64,000 nt of DNA from Alphaproteobacteria bacterium (GTDB lineage: Bacteria > Myxococcota_A > UBA796 > GCA-2862545). Positions within the stretch are counted from its first letter, which is position 1. Each line of letters opens with the position of its first letter. Made by a program: the position numbers and the translations under genes. The notes under the pieces are model-generated. The model did not search any database. It worked only from the letters and a program-made list of their open reading frames with translations, and was not told the origin of the DNA. The stretch spans positions 1 through 64,000 of the forward strand of contig JACKEO010000018.1 of the NCBI GenBank assembly GCA_020632955.1, in the 5' to 3' direction. Positions 57,127-64,000 of the stretch are shown piece by piece.

Positions 57127-58212
57127 ATGGTGTCGCGCCTCCTGCTCCCCGCCTCGCTGCTCCTCGCCTGCCGCCCGCCCGGCCCCGTGGCGATCTCGGC
57201 CGAGGAGATCGGCGTGGTGGCGCAGTCCGCTGCCATCGAGGGCCGCGACGGCGGAGGCAGCGCGCGGGCCTTCGGCCGGTCTGTGTGGACCTACGGCGAC
57301 ACGGTGCTCACGGTGCGCGACGAGCGCGACGCGAACTGGCACCACAACTCGGTCTCGTGGACCGAGGACGGCAACGCGGCGGATGGGGTCTCGGGCTTCG
57401 TCGAGCCGGTGGACGGGGTGGGGGCGCCGCGGCACCTCATCCCGCCCAGCCCTTCGGAGCAGGCCTACAATGACGCGCACGCGGGGGACGCATGTGCCGA
57501 GACGCCGTGCGGTGCGCGGTGGGCGGTGTGGCCGGGCACGCCCGTGTGGGACCCGAGGCGGGAGCGGGCGCTCGTGTTCTACGGCCTGATCCACGCCGAG
57601 CCGGGCGAGCTGGCCTTCGAGGGCGGGGGCCAGTCGGTGGCCGTCTGGTCGGCCCTGGAGGAGCCGCCCGAGCGCCCGGTGGTGCACGCGGAGTCGGCGC
57701 ACCCGGACCTGATCTGGGGTCCCGACGACGTGCCCTGGGGCACGGCCGCGGTGATCGAGGACGACCACGTGGTGGCGCTGGGCTGCCAGCTGGAGCTGCT
57801 CGTGCACCGGTGCCGCCTCGCGCGGGCCCCGGCCGGGCGCCCCACCGAGCCGACCGCGTGGCGGTACTGGGACGGGAGCGCGTGGGGTGCCGATCCCGCG
57901 CGTGCGGTGGTGCTCTTCGACGGGGCGCCGATCGTGTCGCTGTCGTGGGTGGACCACCTCGACGCCTGGCTGGTGGTCTACAGCCCGCCCTTCGACCACG
58001 ACGCGCTGGCACGCACGGCACCCGCCCTCACGGGGCCCTGGTCGGCGCCCTCACGCCTGGTCACGGCGCCCGAGGACGACCCGCCCTACGACGTGATGCA
58101 CCACCCCGACCTGGAGGAGGAGGGCGGCCGGGTGCAGTACCTGACCTGGTCGCGACACACGACGGGGTGGTTCGGCACGGAGTTCCCGCTGGTGCGGGTG
58201 GTGCTGGAGTAG
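57127..58212 (+). CDS. DUF4185-like lipoprotein
   Basis: Exported lipoprotein of 361 residues (LLLPASLLLAC, Cys about 15). The mature part looks like a five-bladed beta-propeller of the DUF4185/GH43-like kind: an opening FGRSVWTYGDTVL with NSVSW, then repeated WxG and D-rich turns (VWPGTPVWDPRRERALVFYGL, HPDLIWGPDDVPWGTAAVIEDDHV, SWVDHLDAWLVVYSPPF). Some family members act on glycans, but catalytic residues cannot be fixed here. The ATG lies 21 bp after the gene remnant. Confidence 0.72.
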   Translation: MVSRLLLPASLLLACRPPGPVAISAEEIGVVAQSAAIEGRDGGGSARAFGRSVWTYGDTVLTVRDERDANWHHNSVSWTEDGNAADGVSGFVEPVDGVGAPRHLIPPSPSEQAYNDAHAGDACAETPCGARWAVWPGTPVWDPRRERALVFYGLIHAEPGELAFEGGGQSVAVWSALEEPPERPVVHAESAHPDLIWGPDDVPWGTAAVIEDDHVVALGCQLELLVHRCRLARAPAGRPTEPTAWRYWDGSAWGADPARAVVLFDGAPIVSLSWVDHLDAWLVVYSPPFDHDALARTAPALTGPWSAPSRLVTAPEDDPPYDVMHHPDLEEEGGRVQYLTWSRHTTGWFGTEFPLVRVVLE

Positions 58213-58235
58213 GCGCGCCCGCGCCTCAGCGCGCC
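58212..58235. terminator. Hairpin at the ends of a convergent gene pair
   Basis: GGCGCGC (58212-58218) and GCGCGCC (58229-58235) form a perfect 7-bp stem with a 10-base loop. The plus-strand stop (TAG) ends at the stem base, and the minus-strand stop lies in the loop. No T-run. Confidence 0.5.
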
Positions 58236-59335
58236 GGCTCCGCCGCTTCCCGGGCCCGACGCACCCACGCCGCGAAGGCCTCGCGCAGCTCCGGGTCCGC
58301 CGTCCCGCGGGCCTCGGCCACCAGCGCCTCGAGCGCGTCCCAGTCCAGCGCCACGTCGGCGTCACCCCGCAGCCGCAGGCCCACCGCGGCGACCGCCGCC
58401 TCCCAGGCGAAGGCCTCGGACGGGGTCGAGGGCGTCGCGTCGACCGTCGCCACCACGCGGACCGGCTCGCCGCCGTCCGGGGCCGGGACGGTCAGCGCCA
58501 CCTCGCCTGCGTCGCGTCGACCGGGGCCGGGGCGGGGGTCCAGCTCCACGAGGAAGGACGAGGCCGCCCCGGAGCCGAGGCCGCGCAGCGGCTCGGACCC
58601 GTCGAGCGGCCGCGTCAGGTCGTGGCCCACCACCCGGTGGCGACGCACGCGGGCGGGCTCGAGCGCCAGCTGCAGGGCGGCGTCCGTGGTGCCGGCCGGA
58701 AGGCGGTCCGCTCCGGGCACTGCGTCGCCGGACTGCACCGTCACGCGCAGCAGGAGGTGGTCGGGCGCCCAGGGGCACCGGCCCACCTCGGTGATCAGGC
58801 GCGGGGTCGTCGCACCCCCGCCGTCCAGCTCCACGGGGAGCGAGCTGAGGGGAGTCGCCCTCGTCGTGCGCCAGGGCGACGCGTCCCCGAGGGCCCAGGG
58901 CTCGGGCACGCGCGAGCACGTGGTGGACGGCGCGCGGGCGTGCAGCGCGGCGAGCGCCGCCGACACCGAGGTGTCGGGCGGGGGCTCGTGGGGTGCCGGC
59001 CGCGTGGACGCCACCTGCACCTCCACGTGCGTGGCGCGCGTCTCCACCACCTGCAGGCCGTCGCGTCCGCCCGCCAGCGCCTCGTCCTGCCGCTGGGCGC
59101 GCACCGCGTACGCCCCCACCGGCAGGTCCGGGAACCTCGCGACCCCCGCCGCGTCCGTGGTGGCCACGCGCTCCGCGTCGCCCAGCGCATCGCCGGTCAG
59201 GTGGACCTCGGTGAGGGGGACCTCCAGGCCGTCCTCGTCCACCACCGTGACCCGCAGCACCCCGGTGGGCTGCGCGTGGGCGACGCTGCCGACGAGGACC
59301 AGGGACACCAGGGCGGTGCGCGGGACGCGGTGCAC
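58226..59335 (-). CDS. Exported YfbK-like protein lacking the VWA domain, with N-terminal carboxypeptidase-regulatory-like domain
   Basis: A 369-residue exported protein. The signal peptide (ALVSLVLVGSVAHAQ) is followed by a beta-sandwich (about 20-105; VLRVTVVDEDGLEVPLTEVHLTG) resembling a carboxypeptidase regulatory domain. Next comes a segment like the N-terminal part of YfbK-type VWA proteins (ITEVGRCPWAPDHLLLRVTV), and then, without the expected VWA domain, the DUF3520-like C-terminus (FLVELDPRPGP, AFAWEAAVAAVGLRLRGDAD, ELREAFAAWVRRA). There is no DxSxS metal site anywhere. GTG at 59335 is preferred because CGGAGC lies 5-6 bases upstream. It looks like an internal domain deletion that kept the frame. 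Confidence 0.7.
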   Translation of the reverse strand: MHRVPRTALVSLVLVGSVAHAQPTGVLRVTVVDEDGLEVPLTEVHLTGDALGDAERVATTDAAGVARFPDLPVGAYAVRAQRQDEALAGGRDGLQVVETRATHVEVQVASTRPAPHEPPPDTSVSAALAALHARAPSTTCSRVPEPWALGDASPWRTTRATPLSSLPVELDGGGATTPRLITEVGRCPWAPDHLLLRVTVQSGDAVPGADRLPAGTTDAALQLALEPARVRRHRVVGHDLTRPLDGSEPLRGLGSGAASSFLVELDPRPGPGRRDAGEVALTVPAPDGGEPVRVVATVDATPSTPSEAFAWEAAVAAVGLRLRGDADVALDWDALEALVAEARGTADPELREAFAAWVRRAREAAEPAR

Positions 59336-59446
59336 GAGCGCTCCGGGGCGGACGATGGACACTAGCAGCGGCGCGCGCGGCGTGGCATCGGCTGGCGCGC
59401 GGTGCGCTGCCCGCCTACTCCGGGCGGCCCGACGCAAGGCACCCGC

Positions 59447-61276
59447 ATGTCCCCCCCCACCACCTTCGCCGATCTCGGCCTCGACCCCCGCCTCGTGGCG
59501 CGTGTGGCGCAGCTCGGCTTCGACGAGCCGACGCCCATCCAGGCCGAGGCCATCCCCCCGCTGCTGGCCGGCCACGACGTGATCGGGCGCGCCCGCACGG
59601 GCTCCGGGAAGACCGCGGCCTACGGCCTGCCGCTGCTGCACCAGGTGGCCCAGGGCGGCCCGCCGGTGCGGGCGCTGGTGCTCGCCCCCACCCGCGAGCT
59701 GGCCCTGCAGGTCACCGAGGCCCTGCGCGACCTGGGCAAGGGCCTGCCGGTGAAGGTGGTCACCGTGTACGGCGGCGCGCCCTACCCGCCGCAGCTCAAG
59801 GCGCTGTCGGGCGGCGTGCCCGTGGTGGTGGGCACCCCGGGCCGCGTGCTCGACCACCTGCGTCGCGGCTCCCTCGACCTGTCCCAGCTCGAGCTGCTGG
59901 TGCTCGACGAGGCCGACGAGATGCTCCGCATGGGCTTCCTCGACGACGTGGAGACGGTGCTCGCCGCCGCCCCGCCCGATCGGCGCATCGCCCTGCTGTC
60001 GGCCACGATGCCCGACGAGATCCGCCGCGTGGCGGGCACCCACCTGCGCGACCCCGTGGAGCTGCAGCTCGACGACGACGGCCCGCGCGTGGACCACGTG
60101 CCCCAGCAGTGGATGCGCGTGCCCCAGCGCCACAAGCTGGAGGCGCTCACGCGGGTGCTGGCCTCGGGCTCCACCGGGGCCACCCTGGTGTTCGCGCGCA
60201 CGCGCCGCTCCTGCGGTGACGTGGCCGACGCGCTCACGCGGGACGGCATCGCCGCCGACGCCCTGCACGGCGACCTCACGCAGGCCGCCCGCGAGCGGGT
60301 GGTGCACCGCCTGCGCTCGGGGGGCATCGAGGTGGTGGTGGCCACCGACGTGGCCGCCCGCGGCATCGACGTGGAGCACATCGGCCGGGTGATCAACCTC
60401 GACCTGCCCGACGACGTCGAGACCTACGTCCACCGCATCGGCCGCACCGCGCGCGCCGGCCGCAGCGGGCTGGCCATCACCTTCGTCACCTCCTCGGAGC
60501 GGCCGCGGCTGTCGCGCTTCGCCAGGTCGCTGGGCGTGGAGATCGTGCGCACCGAGGTGCCGTCCGACGACGACATCGTGGCCCACCGACAGGGCCTGCT
60601 CCGTGGCGCGCTGGCCCAGGCCCTGCTCGAGGACGACCTCGGTCCCGCCCGCGCCTGGGTGCGCCTGCTCGCGGCCGAGGACGGCTGGGACCTCGAGGAC
60701 GTGGCGGCCGCCGCCGTGCAGCGCCTGGCGGTGCAGGGGTCGGTGGACCTCGGCGCCGTGGGGCCGACGCGGCCGGCGTCACCCCGGGTGCCCGAGCCCC
60801 GTGAGCCGGCGCCGCACCGTGAGCCTCCGCCCGCGCGTGAGCCCGCGCCGCCGCGTGAGGCCGCGCCGCCGCGTGAGCCCCCTCCGGCGCGTGAGGCCTC
60901 GCCACCGCGTGAGCCGCCGCCGCGCCGTGAGCCCCCGCCGCCGCGTGGGCCCGCCCCTCGCGACGACGGTCCGCCGCGCTGGGACGAGGGCGACATGGTG
61001 GAGCTCTTCGTGCCCGCGGGCAGCCAGCAGGGCGTGCGTGCGGGCGACCTCGTGGGCTCGCTCGCCCGGGGTTGCGGCGTGCCCGGCGAGGCCATCGGCC
61101 GCATCACCATCCACGACCGCAAGAGCTTCGTGTCGCTGCCGGTCGCCGAGGCCGAGCGGGTGCTCGCGGAGTTCCCGGTGATCGAGCTGCGGCGTCGGCA
61201 CGTGCGGCTGGACCGCGCCCGCCCCTCCTTCGCGCCGGCCCACCGGGGCCCCGGCGGCAAGAAGCGCGGGCGCTGA
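59447..61276 (+). CDS. DEAD-box RNA helicase with DbpA-type C-terminal domain
   Basis: A 609-residue RNA helicase. Motifs: Q-motif FDEPTPIQAEAI, ARTGSGKT, PTRELALQV, GTPGRVLDHL, the DEAD box, SATM, VFARTRRSCGDVADAL, ATDVAARGID and HRIGRTARAGRSG. After a helical linker comes a Pro-Arg-Glu repeat stretch (about 445-505) and a DbpA-like RNA-binding domain (EGDMVELFVPAGSQQGVRAGDLVGSL, IGRITIHDRKSFVSLP) with a basic tail ending KKRGR. It likely acts in ribosome assembly or cold-shock RNA unwinding. Confidence 0.92.
   Translation: MSPPTTFADLGLDPRLVARVAQLGFDEPTPIQAEAIPPLLAGHDVIGRARTGSGKTAAYGLPLLHQVAQGGPPVRALVLAPTRELALQVTEALRDLGKGLPVKVVTVYGGAPYPPQLKALSGGVPVVVGTPGRVLDHLRRGSLDLSQLELLVLDEADEMLRMGFLDDVETVLAAAPPDRRIALLSATMPDEIRRVAGTHLRDPVELQLDDDGPRVDHVPQQWMRVPQRHKLEALTRVLASGSTGATLVFARTRRSCGDVADALTRDGIAADALHGDLTQAARERVVHRLRSGGIEVVVATDVAARGIDVEHIGRVINLDLPDDVETYVHRIGRTARAGRSGLAITFVTSSERPRLSRFARSLGVEIVRTEVPSDDDIVAHRQGLLRGALAQALLEDDLGPARAWVRLLAAEDGWDLEDVAAAAVQRLAVQGSVDLGAVGPTRPASPRVPEPREPAPHREPPPAREPAPPREAAPPREPPPAREASPPREPPPRREPPPPRGPAPRDDGPPRWDEGDMVELFVPAGSQQGVRAGDLVGSLARGCGVPGEAIGRITIHDRKSFVSLPVAEAERVLAEFPVIELRRRHVRLDRARPSFAPAHRGPGGKKRGR
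60795..60960 (+). repeat. Pro-Arg-Glu-Pro repeat linker
   Basis: About ten short units encode P-R-E-P/A/P-type motifs (for example PREP, PAREP, PPREA, PRREP), alternating Arg and Glu in a Pro-rich background. It separates the helicase core from the RNA-binding domain and probably forms a stiff, charged linker. Confidence 0.8.
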
Positions 61277-61286
61277 CGGAGCGGCC

Positions 61287-62636
61287 ATGCACCAGCGCTT
61301 CCCGCGGGACTTCACCTGGGGCGTGGCCACGTCCGCCTTCCAGATCGAGGGGGCCGCCGACCTGCACGGGCGCGGCGAGAGCATCTGGGACGTCTTCTGC
61401 CGACGCCCGGGTGCCGTGAAGGACGGCTCGGACGGGCGGGTGGCCACCGACAGCCTGCGCCGGAGGCGTGAGGACCTGGCCCTGATGCGGGAGCTGGGCG
61501 TGGGGGCCTACCGGCTGTCGGTGGCCTGGCCCCGGGTGCTGCCCCACGGCACGGGTCGGGTGAGCGAGCCGGGCCTCGACGCCTACGATCGCCTCGTCGA
61601 CGAGCTGCTCGCCGCCGGGGTGGACCCCTGGGTGACGCTGTACCACTGGGACCTGCCGCAGGTGCTGGAGGCCCGCGGGGGCTGGCCCGTGCGCGCGACG
61701 GCCGAGGCCTTCGCCGACTACGCCGAGGTGGTGGCCCGGCGCCTCGGCGACCGGGTGCGTCACTGGATCACGATCAACGAGCCGTGGTGCGCGGCGATGC
61801 TCGGCTACCAGGCCGGCGTGCACGCCCCGGGCCGCATGTCGTGGCCCGACGCGCTGGCGGCGTCGCACCACCTGCTCCTGGCCCACGGGCTGGGGGTGCA
61901 GGCGGTGCGGTCGGCGGCACCGGACGCCCAGGTGGGCATCACGCTCAACTTCACGCCGGCCTGGCCCGCCTCGGCCAGCGCCGCCGACGCCGAGGCCGCC
62001 CGCTGGTTCGATGCGTGGTTCAACCGCTGGTACCTGGAGCCGGTGTGCGGGCGTGGCTACCCGGCCGACCAGCTCGCCGCCTACCAGGCGCTCGGGCTCA
62101 CGGCGCCGGGGCAGCCCGCGTGGCTCCGCCCGGGCGACCTCGCCACGATCGCGGTGCCCACCGACTTCCTCGGGGTGAACTTCTACACCCGGGCCATCTG
62201 CCGCGGCGACGAGGAGGGGAACCTGCCGCGCGTGCTGCAGGAGCCGGGTCCCGAGGCGCGCACCGACATCGGGTGGGAGGTGCACCCGGCCAGCCTGGGT
62301 CGGCTGCTGCGTCGCCTCGGGCGCACCTACGCCGGACCCCTGGTGGTCACCGAGTGCGGCGCGGCCTGGCACGACGGACCCGGCGCCGACGGGCGCATCC
62401 ACGACGCGCGGCGCACCGCCTACCTGGCCGCCCACCTCGACGAGGCGGCGGCGGCCGTGGCCGACGGGGTACCGCTGCGGGGCTGGTTCACCTGGAGCCT
62501 CATCGACAACTTCGAGTGGGCCGAGGGAACCACCCAGCGCTTCGGGCTGGCGTGGGTGGACCCGGTGACGCTGCGACGCACGCTCAAGGAGAGTGGGCGT
62601 TGGTACGGGACGCGTGTGCGGGCCGGCGGCCGCTGA
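61287..62636 (+). CDS. Glycoside hydrolase family 1 (beta-glucosidase-like)
   Basis: Cytoplasmic 449-residue GH1 enzyme, no signal peptide. The acid/base Glu165 is in TINEPW, and the nucleophile Glu356 is in VVTECGAAW, where the usual Asn of TENG is Cys. The glucose-site Gln in FQIEGA, the His in TLYHWDLPQ, NFYT and the closing DNFEWAEG are kept. The block that normally reads CDHYHRY is instead TDSLRRRRE, losing the usual His/Tyr of this region. It likely hydrolyses beta-glucosides or related sugars. The ATG follows the helicase stop by 10 bp. Confidence 0.9.
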   Translation: MHQRFPRDFTWGVATSAFQIEGAADLHGRGESIWDVFCRRPGAVKDGSDGRVATDSLRRRREDLALMRELGVGAYRLSVAWPRVLPHGTGRVSEPGLDAYDRLVDELLAAGVDPWVTLYHWDLPQVLEARGGWPVRATAEAFADYAEVVARRLGDRVRHWITINEPWCAAMLGYQAGVHAPGRMSWPDALAASHHLLLAHGLGVQAVRSAAPDAQVGITLNFTPAWPASASAADAEAARWFDAWFNRWYLEPVCGRGYPADQLAAYQALGLTAPGQPAWLRPGDLATIAVPTDFLGVNFYTRAICRGDEEGNLPRVLQEPGPEARTDIGWEVHPASLGRLLRRLGRTYAGPLVVTECGAAWHDGPGADGRIHDARRTAYLAAHLDEAAAAVADGVPLRGWFTWSLIDNFEWAEGTTQRFGLAWVDPVTLRRTLKESGRWYGTRVRAGGR

Positions 62637-62699
62637 CCGGGCGCCGTCACCGGGTCGACACACCTCCGTCACCGAGCCAAGGGAGGGCCGGAGGCTTCC

Positions 62700-63605
62700 C
62701 TGCGCCCTGGCTCCCTGCTGCTGCTGACCGCCCTCGCCGGCGGGCTCGTCGCCTGCGCCGCACCATCGGAGGCCGAGACGCCCTCCTCCTGCCTCGGGCG
62801 TGAGGACCTCTGCGCGCTGCCCTTCGACGCGGTCACCCTGCCCGCCACCCACAACAGCATGTCGAACGGCGACGAGGGCTGGGCCGCGCCCAACCAGCAG
62901 CACCCGCCCGCCCGGCAGCTCGAGGACGGCGTGCGCGGCATGCTCCTCGACACCTACGAGGACGGCGGGGAGCTGGTGCTGTGCCACGGCTACTGCGAGC
63001 TGGGCCGCACGCCGTTGGCCGACGTGCTCGGGCAGATCCGCGACTTCCTCGAGGCGAGCCCCGGGGAGCTGGTGGCGATCATCTTCCAGGACGCCATCTC
63101 CCCGGAGCAGACCCTGGGCGCGCTCGCGTCGGCGGGGCTCGACGAGCTGCTGATCACGCCGCCGGCCGACGGGGTTGCGTGGCCCACCCTGGGCGAGCTG
63201 GTGGCGGCCGACACGCGCCTGCTGGTCACGCGCGAGAGCGGGGGCGAGGGCCCGGCCGTCTACAGGTCCTTCTGGGACCTGGGCTGGGACACGCCCTACA
63301 GCTTCCGGTCGGAGGAGGAGTTCTCGTGCGCGCCGAACCGCGGCGACCCCTCACACGACCTCTTCCTGCTGAACCACTGGCTGTCGACGCCGCTGCCCTC
63401 CCGCCGCGCGGCCGAGCGGGTGAACACGGCCGAGGTGCTGGGTGCGCGTGCGCGGGCCTGCACCGACGCCGCGGGGCGCCCCCCCACGCTGCTCGCGGTG
63501 GACTTCCACGACACCGGCGCCCTGTTCGAGGTCGTCGACGAGCTCAACGATGCTGCGGTGGCCGGGTTCGCGCCGCCGGACGCCACCCCGCCGAGGTCCC
63601 CATGA
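62700..63605 (+). CDS. PI-PLC-like phosphodiesterase lipoprotein (probable CTG start)
   Basis: Exported 301-residue lipoprotein related to phosphatidylinositol-specific phospholipase C X domains. The active-site strand is TLPATHNSMS (first catalytic His) and the second His region is LLDTYEDGGELVLCHGYCELG. FIFQD-like IIFQDAIS, LLVTRES and VDFHDTG follow. The signal peptide and lipobox (LLLLTALAGGLVAC, Cys about 19) lie in frame upstream of every ATG/GTG/TTG. The only codon placed right for initiation is CTG at 62700, with GGAGG five bases before it; an in-frame stop at 62634 rules out a longer gene. Starting at the first ATG (62859) would delete the signal peptide and catalytic His. Its stop overlaps the next gene (ATGA). 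Confidence 0.8.
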   Translation: MRPGSLLLLTALAGGLVACAAPSEAETPSSCLGREDLCALPFDAVTLPATHNSMSNGDEGWAAPNQQHPPARQLEDGVRGMLLDTYEDGGELVLCHGYCELGRTPLADVLGQIRDFLEASPGELVAIIFQDAISPEQTLGALASAGLDELLITPPADGVAWPTLGELVAADTRLLVTRESGGEGPAVYRSFWDLGWDTPYSFRSEEEFSCAPNRGDPSHDLFLLNHWLSTPLPSRRAAERVNTAEVLGARARACTDAAGRPPTLLAVDFHDTGALFEVVDELNDAAVAGFAPPDATPPRSP

Positions 63606-64000
63606 GCCCCCCCTCCGATCGATCCGGCCTCACGCGTCGCGATGCCCTGGTACTGGGCGCCGTGGCGCTGCCGGTGCTGCAGCTCGGGTGCGCCGGCACG
63701 CCCGCCGAGGAGGACTTCGACGTCGACGCCATCCCGGAGTCGCGCACGATCTTCCCCCGCACCGTGCTCGCCGGCGACATGCAGACCGACCGCGTGGTGC
63801 TCACGATGTTCTTCGCCGACGGCCGGCCGAAGACCCTGCGGGTGTGGGCCGAGGACGCGCCGGAGCTCCTGGTGGTGGACCGCGAGGTCACGCCCGACGC
63901 CGAGGGCTTCGTGAAGGAGCGGGTGACGGGTCTGCAGCCCGACACCGTGTACGCCTACGCCTGGCTGGCCGGCACGGCGCCCGACTTCTCGGCGCGCAGC
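63602..64000 (+). CDS. PhoD-like alkaline phosphatase/phosphodiesterase, N-terminal part
   Basis: The first 133 residues of an exported enzyme that continues beyond the right edge. A Tat-like signal (SGLTRRDALVLGAVALPVLQLGC) ends in a lipobox-style Cys. The PhoD N-terminal fibronectin-like domain follows (RTVLAGDMQTDRVVLTMFFADG, LRVWAED, ERVTGLQPDTVYAYAW). PhoD enzymes bind Fe/Ca and hydrolyse phosphodiesters and monoesters of phospholipids or wall polymers; the catalytic domain is outside the window. It is translationally coupled to the PI-PLC-like gene. Confidence 0.8.
   Translation, partial: MSPPSDRSGLTRRDALVLGAVALPVLQLGCAGTPAEEDFDVDAIPESRTIFPRTVLAGDMQTDRVVLTMFFADGRPKTLRVWAEDAPELLVVDREVTPDAEGFVKERVTGLQPDTVYAYAWLAGTAPDFSARS

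Overview
The window is very GC-rich, gene-dense DNA with GTG starts, many 4-base ATGA/GTGA gene overlaps and third positions that are almost always G or C. Several traits point to a member of the Myxococcota, probably marine or salt-exposed: a eukaryote-type Ser/Thr kinase with a PEGA-like tail, calcium-binding thrombospondin type 3 repeats, a MYXO-CTERM-like tripartite segment, a paired DUF1552/DUF1592 cytochrome system, Asp-Ser-Gly repeat lipoproteins, and a complete ectoine operon. The assignment is inferred from gene content alone. No rRNA, tRNA, CRISPR array, insertion sequence or prophage was seen. The region looks chromosomal.

Layout. 1-7.0 kb: signalling and repair (truncated hybrid histidine kinase, UvrD-like helicase, PAS-GGDEF-EAL protein, small membrane protein). 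7.0-9.6 kb: acyl-CoA metabolism (AidB and two hotdog thioesterases). 9.7-15.5 kb: cell surface, with a Flp-type pilin too short for routine gene callers, a DSG-repeat lipoprotein, a Tat-exported DUF1552 protein, and a three-heme DUF1592-family lipoprotein ending in what looks like a CBM2 cellulose-binding module. 15.5-23.7 kb: one leftward operon of a giant 1675-residue surface/outer-membrane fusion protein, a membrane protein, a radical SAM/SPASM enzyme and two small membrane proteins. 23.8-29.4 kb: osmoprotection, transcribed leftward as ask-ectA-ectB-ectC-SSS symporter-MarR regulator, with a palindrome at the promoter resembling an EctR operator in layout. 29.5-43.2 kb: housekeeping and metabolism (MarC, HemG-like flavodoxin, crotonase, BioA, Map, PLP enzymes, lipid kinase, glutamine amidotransferase, PEGA lipoprotein, SSB, YacG, secreted protease, adenosine deaminase). 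43.5-48.4 kb: acidic protein, SNF2 helicase with its SWIM-finger partner, small lipoprotein. 48.3-51.1 kb: Ser/Thr kinase and an exported partner. 51.3-56.8 kb: CBS protein and a complete peptide/nickel-type ABC importer with fused ATPases, then a frameshifted gene remnant. 57.1-64 kb: DUF4185-like lipoprotein, a YfbK-like protein lacking its VWA domain, DEAD-box RNA helicase, GH1 glycosidase, and a PI-PLC-like/PhoD-like exported phosphoesterase pair that runs off the right edge.

Most interesting: (i) the radical SAM operon headed by the giant fusion protein; (ii) the CBM2-tipped multiheme cytochrome; (iii) a stand-alone SecD periplasmic-head protein with one membrane anchor; (iv) the VWA-less YfbK relative; (v) a likely CTG start on the phospholipase-like lipoprotein; (vi) hairpins spanning both stop codons of convergent gene pairs. 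All protein functions come from motif recognition by eye. No database search was run.
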